A stretch of 64,000 nt of DNA from Puffinus mauretanicus (taxonomy: Eukaryota; Chordata; Aves; Procellariiformes; Procellariidae): the NCBI GenBank assembly GCA_023333565.1, contig JAJKFH010001865.1, positions 5,766,001 through 5,830,000 on the forward strand, in the 5' to 3' direction. The first letter of the stretch is position 1. Every line of letters starts with the position of its first letter. Shown here one piece after another: positions 37,160 through 50,069 of this stretch. Below the pieces are notes generated by a model. It was not told where the DNA came from. It saw only the letters and a program-made list of their open reading frames with translations, and did not search any database. The translations under genes were made by a program, and so were the position numbers.

Positions 37160-39945
37160 TAACATAATGATGTAGTGTAGAGAAATACAGTCCTGGTATG
37201 ATAGCAGAGGCCTGGGGAAGGATACACTGTAGAAAGTGTCTCACCTACATAAAAGCCACCGTATATGTAAATTCAGATGTCACATGGAGCTACAGACTAA
37301 TGAAGAGAAAGCAAGGTGTAAAAGCATGTTAGCAAACATATAAAAATGACCCCAAATGGGTTTTAGATAGAAGAAGAAGCCGTCAACAGATGATGATAAG
37401 TAACCGTAGCATCCCCCATTGCCAACATCAGAATGACACCACTTCCCTTAGGATCCATAGGAAGTGTGAGCTTAATATCAGGAAAAGGAACTAAGAATTA
37501 TGTGTGTAATAATTTTAACTGTATTATTATTAAAACTTTCTTGAATAGAAGCATTTTTTCTCTTTTCCTGATAATAATTACATGTGTACTCATAATGATT
37601 CTTGGAGTAGACTCTTAAGATTTCCGTACTAATAACATACTAGATTATTATACTAGTGATAAATTCTTGGCTTTATATATAAGGCACTTTTTTCTCTCCC
37701 CATAAACAAGATTTTGAGCATAATGCTCTGCAGTAGTCAACATCCATTTGTGTCTCAGACCTTGACAGATTCCAGAAACCTCCATCTTCTAAGTATGGAG
37801 AGGCAAAACTGTATATCTGGCTTACAGAAGAGTTTTGATCAAAGTGAATAAATCACCTATCCTCAGATGAGCATTTAAGGAGGAGAAGTTCATCAGCTAT
37901 GCTTCATTATTTGTTCTTCTTAGACTTTAGTCGTTAACCTACTGATGTTGTTTTTGAATTCTCTTGGTTAAGTCAAGTATTTCAGTTTCCTTAAAGGGAA
38001 CAAAAGATTTAACGGTCCAGGCTATTCATATACTTAAGTATGAATTTTACAACCATCTATTCTGGGTGTATTTGTTTTCTCACTAGCAGCCAGCCTTCTC
38101 CCTGAAGACAACCAGTCCTATTCTTATATTTAGACGGTGGCATGATGAGTCGGCAAGCCACATTTTAATTTAGCTTTGTTTGTCCTGAAGCAATATTGTG
38201 AAGCTGTTGGATCAGCTTGTATCTGATACTTATTTAAAAATGATTCATATGGAGCTTCAGCAGGTGCCTGATCATATCTCACTTTGGATAGGATGACTAC
38301 CAAAAGATGAAATGTGTTTTTATACAAATAAGTAGATTACAGCTCTGGCCAATGCAGTTCCTTTATGGAAGGATCATCATTGAGTCTGCACAACTGAAGC
38401 ACGCTTCTCAAAGTCTTCCTTTTACAGGGACAAGCTCTAGACTTTCATTTAGACTATTTTGATCTATGCCAATATGAAAGACTGCGGCCAAAGTTTTCTA
38501 AAGTGAAATCTAAAGTAAGCTGAGATGATATTTAACACCAGATAAGTGGCCTGAATTTCTCCATCTGTTTTTACTTGAAGATTCATATTAACTAGGATAA
38601 GAGCTTCTTGACTGTTAAAGTTGCAGTTCAAGTAATATACAAACTTTCCATCTACAGACACTTATTTAATCAATTTGGTGAAGTAAATTATTTATTTGTT
38701 AACTTTGCTTCCTATTTATACTTGGTGGGGCTTCTGTCACTGCTATTACCTGTGGGACCTTCTAGCCTGGAATTGTCAGGAATTGAAATAAATCACTGTA
38801 AAAGCCACCTTGGAGAATGCCTGTGATTGTATTAAAAGATTTTAGTGAAAACAGTCTGCCCTACCCTAGAGAAACCCAAACATACCCCTGGTATGTAGGG
38901 TGAATTCTAGAGAATTTGAAGTGGATAAAGAACTGCTGTCAAAGATCCAGAAAGGTAATAAACAAGAGCAATCACTGCTGAGCAAAACTGGGCACTTTCT
39001 GTAGCACAAAGGTGTTGGTTGACTTAACATTTGTGACGCTTTATAGCTGGGGGTGATGCAGAACTATATCACTCAGTGAGGAGCTCTGTGAAGGGTTTGC
39101 CCAGGTTCATCTAGTGTCTTTACAGAATGGTACAAATGCAGCAGGACTGACTTAAGTGTTTGGAATTACATCTCTCTCTGTGCACGGAGAGAAAATGTAT
39201 TGCATCAACCCCATGTCCTCATGCAAGTAGAAATTAACCAATTGTTCTTGTGCACTCGGTACAGGAGATGCACAACTGTGTGTGTAATCTTTCTTGCCAG
39301 TGATCTATAAAAGTACCAGGTCTCTAACAGTAAGAGTGTCCTTGCTTTTTAGAGTAAGTTGATAGGTAAGAAGGTTGTGACATAGTGCTGCAGACTATTT
39401 ACATTAATTTTATTTTTTTCCACATAAAAGGCAGTCAAAATAATTTTTTTAAAAATTGCAAACCAGACCTGCTAAAATTGGAAATAGGAAATTTTTTTTT
39501 GCTGTTGTTTAATTCTTGCTAATGCCTGCTATGGTAGCTGTGTGATATAGACCTAGTTCTTACTCAGAGGTCCTTTCCATGTTCATGCTTATAAAATCAA
39601 GTTATTCAAGCAGTAGTGCTAGAAAACCTGCCTTTCCTCAGATTGGCCCATCTGAACATAAAGCTGTTTACTGAGGCTTAACCTTTAAATGACACCCTTC
39701 CATCTAAGTCCAGGAATAGACTCTAGAGAATTTTGTAAAGGAGGGTTAATGTGCTGCCCATCTTTTCTGCAATGGCTGAATAATTGCAGTCTTTGCCCAT
39801 GAAGTGAAAGATCTGATTCAGTTCTCTCCTGAGCAATCTCCACATTAGTGGTAACCTCACGCGTCCTTATGTGTTCGACTAAAGTTATGAGGGAAAAATT
39901 CAAGAACTGTGCCAGAAAAGAGACTATGAAAGGAGGAACATGATT
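37160..39945. other. Non-coding sequence
   Basis: I see no gene or recognised repeat here, only short chance ORFs and ordinary AT-rich intron-like DNA. Confidence 0.5.
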
Positions 39946-39949
39946 CTGT

Positions 39950-40020
39950 ACCCTGGTGATTAGAGCACTTACCTAGAAAAGAGGAGTCCTGCAATTAATT
40001 TCCTGGTTTCAGGGTTGTTA
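39950..40020 (+). mobile_element. tRNA-derived SINE head, MIR-like
   Basis: TGGTGATTAGAGCACTTACC fits the tRNA-like head (A box) of old amniote MIR-type SINEs, usually TAGTGGTTAGAGCACTCACC. The following GAGTCCTGCAATTAATTTCC corresponds to the B-box part (GAGACCTGGGTTCAATTCCC) with erosion. The body after about 40020 is not recognisable. MIR1_Amn is my best guess at family. Confidence 0.45.
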
Positions 40021-40179
40021 ATGAGTTTCACCCTGTGACTGCTTAATGCAAAGAACAGAAGCAACTGCTAAGCTGTGCTGTCAGCAGTACCTGAAATAAC
40101 TCATTTAGAATTAGCCATGATGTTACTTTGATACAGCATTGTATTTTGCAAATTAGACATACCCACAGCTTATTAAAGC

Positions 40180-40330
40180 CCGGTCTATACTTGTCAATTA
40201 AATGGTAAAGAGTTGCTGAAAACAGTATAAACGCTGTTGGGAGATAGACTTACTAGTTCAGATGCAGTGTCATGCTAATATTGCTGCACTACTTTCTACA
40301 AAACATTGCTGTATATTGTGTAGACAAAGA
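40180..40330. mobile_element. Possible small MITE-like DNA transposon remnant
   Basis: The left edge CGGTCTATACTTG and the right edge TTGTGTAGACAAAG are inverted-repeat partners: GTCTATAC against GTCTACAC, seven of eight matching. They lie about 150 bp apart. The GTCTACAC..GTGTAGAC ends resemble those of short non-autonomous DNA transposons in reptile and turtle genomes. No clear target-site duplication was found and the interior is not recognised. Confidence 0.25.
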
Positions 40331-40737
40331 ATCTTACTGGGCTATTTGTGCTGTACTCCTCAGTGTACACACTCCTAAAGAGCCAGTCCTGAGGACTGCT
40401 AACAACCCTTATTCTTTATTAACTTCAGCATAGGTTGATTGTTGGTTTAATATTCACTGTGGACAAATGAGAACATTTAAACAACCTGCTCCTGATTTTT
40501 CTCAATTAGATTGTTTCATGAAATATTTTCAGATATTTTGGAAGATATGCCAGAGTGATGAACTCTTTCTTTTAACAAATGTGTTTTCCCTAGACTAAAA
40601 TGCTGAAGGTGGATACAATATTTTCATACACATGTAAATCCTTGCCTCCTTAATTTTTCCGTCTTTTCCCAGGTTTGTGACTAGAAAATAGCTGAAAATT
40701 CTACAGCCTAAAAAAACTTGATGGATTAGAAAATAGA

Positions 40738-40756
40738 TTTTTTTTTTTTTTTTTTT
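40738..40756. repeat. Poly-T tract (19 T)
   Basis: An uninterrupted T run shortly before a tandem duplication. Confidence 0.85.
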
Positions 40757-40777
40757 GTTCTCATGAATTTCAAAAAG

Positions 40778-40807
40778 GTATTCTGGTCTTTTGTATTCTG
40801 GTCTTTT
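40778..40807. repeat. 15-bp tandem duplication
   Basis: GTATTCTGGTCTTTT occurs twice without a mismatch, so the duplication is recent. Confidence 0.9.
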
Positions 40808-41830
40808 GTAAATAAAAAAACAAGTCTTAAAAGTGGACAACAAATGGTTTTCTTTCATTATAAGTTCATGCTGCTTTGTACTGGAAGATAAAGCCAAGTC
40901 ACTCTCACCATTTATTATTTTTAATTTTTGAGGATGGAAGAAGTGGATGTGTTTCATTGGTTAGACCTGACCCAAGCCAGGGAAAAATCAATGAGTGAAG
41001 GAGTGGTGTATCATCTGGTGAACTTAATAATTTCTTTTAAAGAAGAGGAGTCTGTAACTTCTTAGTACCATGTCAGCTATCACATTTTGATGAAAGTGAA
41101 CCATGAAACAAAAGGATAAAGGAGAGCTGTATTCGTGACTTATGCCTTGACAAATATTTTTTCCACCCTATTAAAGTATAGAAGAAAATGTAGAACAAAA
41201 AAGGCAATTGATTGGCAGATTGAAAGACTTCAGAGATTTTTACCTCTTTGACACAACACTACATTATGTACAAAGCATTCAGGAAAATATCTTTTGCTTT
41301 TGTGTTTCATTTTAGGATGCATTTTTGAAGGATATGTAATCTTTTGAAAGCTGACTTTCATTTGTTTGCAATATTACTCTGCTGACTTTTCCCATGATCT
41401 GTTACATCCCAAAATATAAAAGGTCACGTAGTCAAAGGGATAATGAAGTGGAAAATAACAAGAATGCCTTAAGCTCTTTCCTTAGAAGGGAGATGTAAGG
41501 CACACGTTGGGTAAAAATCATGCCTGTAAGGGGGGAAACAGTGTGAGTGATAGCATTGATGCAGTATTTTCCCTTTATATTTGCTGTTTGTGTGGGTGAA
41601 TATGAAACAATAAGATTCAGATAGAACACGGATGTCTATGTCAGTTTGTAGAAAAGTGATGTCATATGGAGTGCTTTAAAAAGCACTGGGTTTGTAGATA
41701 GATCTAGTTCCCTCTCATGGTAACAAGAGATTTTTCAAAAAGTCCATGAGATGTAGCAGGTCTTTCACTTCAGTCTGTGTTGGTGCCTTTATTAATTTTT
41801 CTATTTCCTTTATTCTTTATTACAAAAAGA

Positions 41831-41850
41831 ATGCATGAAAATGCATGAAA
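41831..41850. repeat. 10-bp tandem duplication
   Basis: ATGCATGAAA occurs twice, followed by a further ATG. Confidence 0.85.
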
Positions 41851-41991
41851 ATGTTTGCTTTGCAGCTTCTGCAGCTTGGTCTCTGTCTGAAGAGCCCTGG
41901 CTGTATACCACCATTGCAATTTCCATAACAATAATTTATAACATTGAAAGAAAGGATATTGGATTAATTTGAGAGGTGTCAGGACAGGCAT

Positions 41992-42022
41992 ATTCCTAAG
42001 AAGGTAAAATTCCTAAGAAGGT
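41992..42022. repeat. Direct repeat, 17-bp period
   Basis: ATTCCTAAGAAGGT occurs at 41992-42005 and 42009-42022 with three bases between. Confidence 0.85.
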
Positions 42023-44169
42023 TACATTTTTCCTCCTCTACACTTATTTATGTTCTAAAAAATATGTTTTGAATTCCTACGTCCTCCATTTTCTACCAGA
42101 AAGCCATCGATTTGAAGCTAAAATAATTTACAATCACAATTTGACCCAAAAAACCTCTTCAGTTCTCAAGCTTCCCGTGAAAAAAGTTTTTATTTATGTT
42201 GCTGTGCTCTCTCTTTTCATAAAATGTGTAGATCATTTTAAGTCATAGGTTTGCCCTGTTCCTTCTACATAACCCATGTGATTTGTTTCTCTTAATAGCC
42301 ATGATTCTGCAAGTGATTGCCCATGAAGTCTTTGCCAGACTTTATTACTATGTGTGTAGTAATATAGTAGTGCTCTAAATGATATTTCTGAAGTAAAAAG
42401 ACTAATGTGGATTTTGTTTCAAAGAGTTTGTGGCTTTCCTGCAGTTTAGAGGGATATGAGCTTCTTTTGTGGTCAGTCAATTCAAGAACATTTCCTGAAA
42501 AAATAAATTCCCGTTTTCATATAGGCAAAAGCAAAAATGGTATAGTGTACAAGCACACTAAATATAGCCTTTACAGAGACACTGAGGCCAGAAAAAACTG
42601 CTACCTACTGAATTTCTCAATCAAAAAGAAAACATCTCTCATGTTAATGTCTGATGGTTGCTTGTGGAAAAGTGAACTGTGTTGTATTTTGCAAAAAGAA
42701 GTTTGGGACATTCTTACTCATGTCTGGTAATTTCTCTTTGCATTAATACAGGATTAATTTAAATTTGACTACTATTTTTAATCCTCGGGTTTAAAAAGCA
42801 TGGTATTCTAGTACAAGTTGACTTTCAATTTTGGCTAATTTTTGAGGCAGCTACACTTTCTAGACAGGATCATGTTGTTCATCTTATGGCTAAGTCTAGA
42901 TCAGTGTCCTTCTATTTGTCAGGATTAGTCTTGAAAAAAGTCAGGCTCATCTTTGGGATTGACATAGATTTTTGTCAGGTGCTTACCTGGAAAAAGGAAC
43001 CATCTTTTTTTTCAGGGTTGAAATAAGATCCAATTATTCATTATATCAATGTGTAGACAATATGTGATACCTAATATACAACATTGTGGACTTTTGCATC
43101 TCTCAAAAAAGGAGCAAATATTGAATGTTCTACCTGCAGGAAAGAGAATACCTAGGCACTGTTGTGGTACATTTTCTGGACAGTTTTTTTCTTACTAAGA
43201 AGCCATACAGAGAAATGGAATATATTCCTATTCAAAGCCTGGATTAGCGTTCAGAAGTTTCTTAGTCACAGCCCTTTTATTTCTAAAGTGCTTTTGCTTG
43301 CTTAGCCCTCCAAGAATACTCAGGTGAGGCAGGCCATTAAGGGTAGTTAGTAAGACCTGCATAAGCCATAAAATGCCAGTAACTGGCTCTCACAGTAATC
43401 TCTGATACATGTTTTGGAAGATGTTCTGATTTAGATACAGACAAAATCTGAAGAATTCTCCATATCTTTCTGGACCTAGACTGGATTCTGATTTTTAAGG
43501 GTAAAATAAAAAAGAGAGGTATTTTTAAATCTTCTGGTGTGAAAGGTATTTCAGTTTCAAAACTGTGTAAAGTAGTACTAAAATTAAATTAAAGAAGTCT
43601 GATTACATGCATTTCAGTGCCAGACAGCCTCCAGATTTATTCCACAAGAGATATGGCAGTTTTGAAGGCGCGAGGTTGAATTAATGATTTCTGTAAAGCA
43701 CTTTGAGCACTTTATGCTTTTACACAGTAGTATTTTTGAGGCACAGAATGTAGTCACAGACTCGCACACTTAGGGAAGGCAGTTTTGCTGTGAAAATCTT
43801 CATTGCTTGCTAGGATGACGTTCTGTCCTAAATAAATTTACTTTCACACATCTATGCTTTTCACCAACCTTCAGTGAAATGTGTGGATTTTCATTCAGCT
43901 GATTGCCCGTATGCCCATTCCACTGCTGGTGTGTTGCAGCTGTCTACTTGAGTTCAGAGTCTTTGCCCAGCAAACACGTGTCCAGAGATTATTAATGCTT
44001 TGTAGGGCAAAGTGCATCAGCTGCGCTTAACTTTTCCCTCAACTATCTGTTGCCTCGAAATGTAGTTTCTTATTGACTGAGTTTAGGAAACTTATATTTC
44101 TTTGGAGTTTTAGTAAATTATCACTAGATACTGTTGCGATATTGAAGTCTCTTGCCTTTCATAACTGCC

Positions 44170-45030
44170 TCACAGCTACAGGTACTTGTCCAAGGACTTG
44201 TCTCTTACAGTCAAAGCATCATGGACAAGAGCTCATAATGCCTAAAGAAATCCTATATCCCTGGGTTTGCTCTGTCTGCAAGAGAAAGCTCAGTTTCAGG
44301 TTTATCTCCAGGGTGTATCTATGGGGAGGAAGGCTGAGGTCAAAAGTCCCAGGATCATTTGAATGGTCTTCAAAACCTCAAAACATACAAGCTCTGCAGT
44401 TCTGTTTTGCAGAGCACCAGCTTGTACTCTGGATGTAGCTTTGACAAGGTGGAGAGCAGGGACAGTTCCTGAAACACCCTTCCTTGTTGGTTATATTGAC
44501 TGTAAGGACTGACATCAATGACACAAGAGCCTCTCCCCTTCTCTCAGGTCTCTGTTCCATAAACCTTTTTGGAGGCCTTCTGAGCTCTTGACTTTTGCTT
44601 CACCTGGATGAGATGATGTGGCCTTCACCAAAGCTACGGTATCCATCTGACTGGTGAAAATACAGCTTTGCTGGGATAACTGAACTCCAAATGAAAAATA
44701 CCAATCTTGCATTCTGAAGTTGTGCTAGACACACAGCAGTTTTTGACCCTCTATTCCGCCATGGACATTGTAGTCCTCCTGACTACCACCGGATCAATCT
44801 GTTTGAGAGTAGCAGGAGAACCCACGTTTTTCAAAGCGTTGGTAGCTCAAATAATGAGTTTACCCAACCTCTATTTCTGTAAAATGCGGCTCTAGTTACT
44901 CCATCAAACATTTTAAATCTTCAGAGTGACTGCTGCTGTCCTTTCTAAAACTGCTTTCTCTGCTCACTGAGTTGAGGTGATTTGGCCCACTACCTCGCAT
45001 CACAGTACCTCACATCATAGTAACTGAGCC
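44170..45030. other. Less AT-rich block of unknown origin
   Basis: This block is richer in G and C than both neighbours, and several medium-length frames overlap on both strands (the longest on the plus strand ends at 44438). None has a recognisable domain. A diverged duplication lies near its end (ACCTCGCATCACAGT then ACCTCACATCATAGT, 44991-45022). It may be a decayed retroelement or old LTR, but I cannot match it to a family. Confidence 0.25.
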
Positions 45031-45440
45031 ACTGAATCCTTAGATTCCCCTTTCATAAGGTACTATTTATGCTAGTACATCTTTTTTGCTATTTTATTGC
45101 TAGCAACAATTATAATACTCCATGGGTTTAGACTTTTCAAGGAGTTTGAGAGAATAAAATGCAGTATTACTGGCTACATGCTATGCTTTTGGCTCCTTTG
45201 AAAATTATTCTGTATTGGAATTCAAAATAAGAATAAACTGATAATGTAAATTCCTGACTGCAGCCATTTCCTGCTAATACTGAAGGTGCTCACCAACTCT
45301 CAGGACAGGATTTCTAGGGAGGTTAGGGAAGACATCAAGATAACCTTGATGGGTGATGTCATCATGCATTAAAGATGAAAAAGTTAATAAAGAGTATTAA
45401 CAAGAAGTGATGAACAACTGACCTGTGTTTATCCTAACAG

Positions 45441-45543
45441 AATTGGATCCAGGATCTTCCATTGATGGTAGCAGTGATGATGTTTATTGTGTAACTGCAA
45501 CAGATCCTTTCACTCTTATAACGTGTAATCAAATAATACAGTA
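45441..45543 (+). other. Exon-like segment, unknown gene
   Basis: A good acceptor (TTTATCCTAACAG, with a possible CTGAC branch site about 20 bp upstream) precedes an open frame of 34 codons. It reads LDPGSSIDGSSDDVYCVTAT and then DPFTLITCNQ, ending at CAG TAA. It could be a terminal exon that stops at 45541-45543. Alternatively it could be an internal exon ending at 45540, with GTAAAA as a modest donor. Sequence after the stop is AT-rich and contains AAAAATAAATTATT near 46215, a possible polyadenylation site. I do not recognise the peptide. A frame of this length is not rare by chance. Confidence 0.2.
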
Positions 45544-46564
45544 AAAAATTGTAACCCCTGCCTATGCTGTGGCTTTTAGTGCTCTGTCCCCTGTAAAGTT
45601 GCATGAGAAGAAAATTAAAGATCTTGTCTTTGTTAGACTAGGCAATGCAACAATGCAGATGATTCCAGAAATTTAAAAAAAGAAAATAAAAAAGCAGAAT
45701 CATTCCTAAATACATAAAAACCTGTGTAAATTTTGTATTTGCTGTATAATATTTCTCTATACCTCAGAGGATATCTAGATAAACTAAGAGCAGTTCAGTT
45801 CTCTTTCGTTGGAAAAGCACTGTTGTTAAGTAATGTTTTGAACTTGCTGAAATGCTGAAGAAGGTTTCTAATCATCAACCACCTAAACAGTTTTTTTCAC
45901 AATGTATCCCCCTGTTTTTTGGCATATATTAACTTGTAAAATACTTGTGAAAAAGCTTGTAAAAGTGGCTTTTGTATTTTCAGTAAGACATTGTGTATTC
46001 TTAAGGAAGAACTGCTGGAATTTATAATGTTAAAACTAAAGCCTAGAATTACTAATATGATGATTGACTGTTGCCTTATGTATACTGTTTGTCATTTTAT
46101 AATAATTTTCCTTTTCCTCTTTCCGGCTACTTAAAGTTAGCTCGACAGAAGTATAAATCAAATAGTCAGTATGGAGGTTATAATTTGTTGTTCTTAAAAT
46201 GTCAAGATTTATGAAAAATAAATTATTATGGTGTTCTAAATTTTAATACAACTTATTTAGTTTACTTTGTATAATTTCCTTTTCTATATCTAATAGATAT
46301 AGAGTGGAATATATCTGCAGAGTATCCTTAAGGCATGGGTCTCTTCATTTGAATTCTTACATTTTTGAGGGCTGGAAAAAGAGGGGGTTTGTCATTTTTT
46401 CTGTATATTAGACCATTGCATCTTTTTTCTTAGTTCTATTACTAACTGAGCTGGAAAAAGTCAAAAGATACATATTCTGCTTTTCTCAAAGTGCGTAGTC
46501 TTGCACTGTCAAAAATGTCACAGGTTAATGGTACAACTGAGCTCCATTTATCTTATTCTGACAG

Positions 46565-46606
46565 CTTGCCCAACCTCGTACATCTAGCAACAACATCCCT
46601 CCTAAA
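46565..46606 (+). other. Microexon-like segment, unknown gene
   Basis: The 42 bases are framed by a good acceptor (CTTATTCTGACAG) and a near-consensus donor (AAA then GTAAGTGA). The length is a multiple of three and one frame reads LAQPRTSSNNIPPK; a second frame is open too. Short in-frame exons of this kind are common in neuronal genes. Its phase does not settle whether it joins the exon-like segment at 45441. Unproven. Confidence 0.2.
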
Positions 46607-46619
46607 GTAAGTGACATTT

Positions 46620-47395
46620 TTAGCCTTTGTTCTTTTCGTATGGGCCTGTTAAAAGGATTTACAGTAATTCTACATTGAGTTTATAATACGTCATTTCTTA
46701 TTATACAGAATTACAGTGGAGAAATTTTAGGCTAATTTAGTTCCATAGAATAATTAATACACTATTGAAAATTAAAGTCTCACCTTAGAAATCTGAAATT
46801 ATAGGAATGGTACAGTGCCATGGATTTTGTGAAAAATGATGGTATGTATTTTTAATTTTACAACCTTTCTATTACACTTGTTTAATTATTTATGGAAGCT
46901 AAAAAAGGACAGCATGTGGTAGACAGCGACCTAATTTTATCCTCAAAAAAAGTATGATTCCTAACCAGTGGTTATTTATTGATGACTTATAAAATGTATC
47001 CAAGGATTTTTGCTGGAGTGAGTTTTAGAAAGCCAAGGCTAACTAAGATCTGAATATTTCATGTTTAAAAAAATTAGGTTGTTTCATTAAACATGTTAAA
47101 ATTGACTATTGTGTCTTTATAGGCAATAACGATAGAAAAGCAAACTGAAAGCCCTCCCAAACTTGTCACGTTTTCAGAGATGTTTGACTAAATTAAATTT
47201 AGTAGACTTAGATATCATCTTTAACTTTGGATGGCAGAAACAGTTGGGATTTTTACTCTTGACTTAGAAGAAGCAGCAGTTGAAGTCACGTGGTGTTTCA
47301 AATACTTTCTTCTTAGTTTGGATAAATTGGGTGTTTGATACAAAGAGGGATATTTATCTTTTATGATCTGGGTACAGTGCAGCTTTATTGAATTA
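46620..47395. other. Non-coding AT-rich sequence
   Basis: Nothing recognisable; no coding frame or repeat family. Confidence 0.5.
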
Positions 47396-47398
47396 TGT

Positions 47399-47540
47399 GG
47401 AGAATAGAACAGAATAGAATAGTTCAGTTGGAAGGGACCTACAATGATCATCTAGTCCAACTCAAAGACTGCAGTCTTCTGAGTACGCCTGGGCGGGAGT
47501 CCTGGATGCCTCTGTGTTTTGGGCAAGTCCATTCCCCTCT
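47399..47540 (-). mobile_element. CR1 LINE 3' end fragment, antisense
   Basis: AGAATAGAATAGTTCAGTTG then GAAGGGACCTACAATGATCA and TCTAGTCCAACTC is the reverse complement of the CR1 3' UTR. The AGAAT-type repeats at the low end are its terminal short repeats (ATTCT on the element's own strand). Only about 140 bp remain, as is usual for heavily 5'-truncated CR1 copies. Confidence 0.85.
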
Positions 47541-47544
47541 TAAA

Positions 47545-50065
47545 AATTAAATTCTTCATTTATAGATTTGAAATAATGATGATTTCCTTTGTGAAAGATC
47601 TGAAAGCTTCTCAAAAAAGGCATACCGGCTTATAACATTTGTTTTTTACTCTCCCCATATTTATAATAAAGCAGACTACATAATTTGCTCCCCTGAGGAA
47701 GGGATCATTCCAAGACTATTCTGTAACAAATCTGACAAATGTAAGAATATTCCCCTGCTCATATTTACAATACCTGGACCAAGTTCAAGATGACGTCTTC
47801 TGGATAAATCCATTTTAATTCGAAAATATTTACCATTAATTTACAATAACACTTCTTTGTGTTTCCACATTATTTCATAATGTTTCAGGATTATTTCATA
47901 GAAAGGGTAAAGTTAATGACATTTCTTTATCAGTTTAAAGTTTTGAGAAATGGTTTACATTTGATAAGGTTCAGTATATATTTCAGCACGGCTGATTTGA
48001 CCATCCATGAGCAAAGAATGAAAGGGACACTGTCTTCGAAAATACAGTTCACTGGGAAAGAAAACAAAACCATAACCCTCAACAACAACCCATCACTACA
48101 GGGCACTTCATCCATCTCTCCCCAAACCCAACCAACCAACAAACACCTCCTTCTAAAAGATTCATTTTGAACTTTTACAGAAACATGGCTAAAAAGGCTA
48201 ATGTGGGTGGGTTTTTTTTTGGGTGGTGTTTGTTTTTTTTTTTTTTTTACTACAAAGTTATTATACCTAAAAGTCGACATGGGAATTTGATCTTTTCTAT
48301 GTATGCAGCATTAACAAACTTGAGATAGAATATTAATAAGCTTAATACTAGATATGGGTTTAGTGACCTATTTCAAGAAGAATGAAAGCATACTGGGTTG
48401 GATCCGGGGGATAACAACATGATACAGAAACTTGTGAAAAACAGATTTTGTGAGTCTTAAGGAAGAACAGTCTGAGAATCCACTGTGTGATCAGATAGAC
48501 AACTAAAGGAACAGTGTTTTTCTAAAAAAAGTATGGCATAAACAATCCTGATATAAGAGCTGGACAGTGTCTTTTTATCTGTATTTACCCAGTGATGTGC
48601 TGCTATGTGTTTCTTACCCTTTCAGATAAAGGCATCAAAATATCCAAGATTAGAACTTAAGCAAGTTTAACCATTTTTTTTAGCATATAGCAAATTAAGT
48701 TTTGGAAAAGATTACCAGATGCCACTACTTGGGGACTTGAAAATCAGAATAGTTACCTCGAAAAAGACATGATTTTTCTGCTAAACTGAATGGAACTGAG
48801 AATAAAATGAGAATGGGAGGAAAAGGAATGCAGTGTATACATCTGAAGTCAGGAGATGGTAGTTTCTGGCTTTCCCAGAGTCTGCCAATCCACCTTCTGA
48901 TGAGAAGAGTTAAAATACATAGTAGCAACCTAAGTGTAAGAGTAAATAAAACCACTAGCATTGCTTGGCTGGAGTTTATTCCCTATAATCAACAATGACA
49001 GATGAAGGAAGATAACACTAGTCTTCAAAGTGATGTCAGCTTTTCAATGTATTTTAAAGTAATTTATGTTGTTTGCTAAAAATTGAGCTACCTTTTCTTC
49101 AGTCAGTCGTTGCTAATTGATTTCTAACATAATGGAAGTTTTATGACAATGGCTCAAGTTTCTTCAGGTATAATGCTGTAGCAGATTGACATATGGTAGT
49201 AATAACCAAAATTATTTTATTTCAGCATTAATAGTAGTTCTAAGAGATTAATAAATCAAATGAAATAGGCTCTTTGAGTTGTTGCACAAAGGTATCTATT
49301 ACAAATAGTGCTGCTGTATCATCTGTGTATTTCACTGGAAGTTATTTTGTACAGGCTGAAACTCATGCTCTAAAATTTTCTTCTTTGATGACTTTAATCT
49401 TTATTTTAGGATATAAAAATAGTAATTATTTTATAGTCATTTCTGTGGATTATGGGGTCCTGCAAACTGTAGTTAATACAAGAATAATTAGAGTACAATT
49501 CACATTCACCACAAGTATTAACAAAGCACATTTTAATAAAATGACTAGATAAAATTAGTGTTTAAATTAATGAATTTATGCAGCGATAAATGTATTTTTT
49601 TCAGTAGCATTTGTGGATGTTTTTTTCCCTTCCCAAATGTTTTTTTTTTCTTTTGTATTCTAATCACACAGCCATCTATCAACATCATATTGTGAACTTT
49701 TCTTTAATTTTTTTTCTTTTAATTGCTTGAATGACATCACCTGCAACTAGCTGTCAAGTTGAATAAGTAGATTTCTTCCAGAGTGGGTATTTATGCTCTG
49801 TCAGTGTCAAGTTGCCCCAGGTAGACTCTTACCATTTAAAATCAGAAGGAGCTTAACTACATTGCTATGCAAGTTTTACTGGCATGTTAAACATTATTGA
49901 TTATTTTAATGATGGGTTTTCAGTCAGAAGTTGATTTAAATATATATTTAGTATCTGACACAAACCAATATATAACCACCATGAAAATAACATCTGAGGC
50001 AAATTCATTTTAAAACAGTTTATCAGAAAATGGTTAAAACTATGCATGTATAAATGTATCCATTG
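47545..50065. other. Non-coding sequence
   Basis: No gene is supported. A T/G-rich low-complexity run at 48211-48248 is listed separately. Overlapping frames of about 100-116 codons on both strands at 47859-48280 are driven by that low-complexity sequence and show no domain. Confidence 0.5.
48211..48248. repeat. T-rich low-complexity tract
   Basis: Two T runs separated by GGGTGGTGTTTG; the longer one has 16 T. Confidence 0.8.
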
Positions 50066-50069
50066 TGTT

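Larger units (their letters stand above)
40335..44165. other. Non-coding sequence with short duplications
   Basis: No coding region is supported. A poly-T run, a 15-bp tandem duplication, a 10-bp tandem duplication and a 17-bp-period repeat lie within and are listed separately. The phrase TGTAAAGCACTTTGAGCACT near 43693 recalls a MIR-type SINE tail but is too short to call. Confidence 0.45.

Noticed and set aside
44073..44438. Plus-strand frame of 121 codons
   Set aside because: No domain, overlapped by an opposite-strand frame, and within an unassigned block of unusual composition.
47859..48280. Overlapping frames of 103 and 116 codons on opposite strands
   Set aside because: Both run through or next to T/G low-complexity sequence and show no domain or homology.
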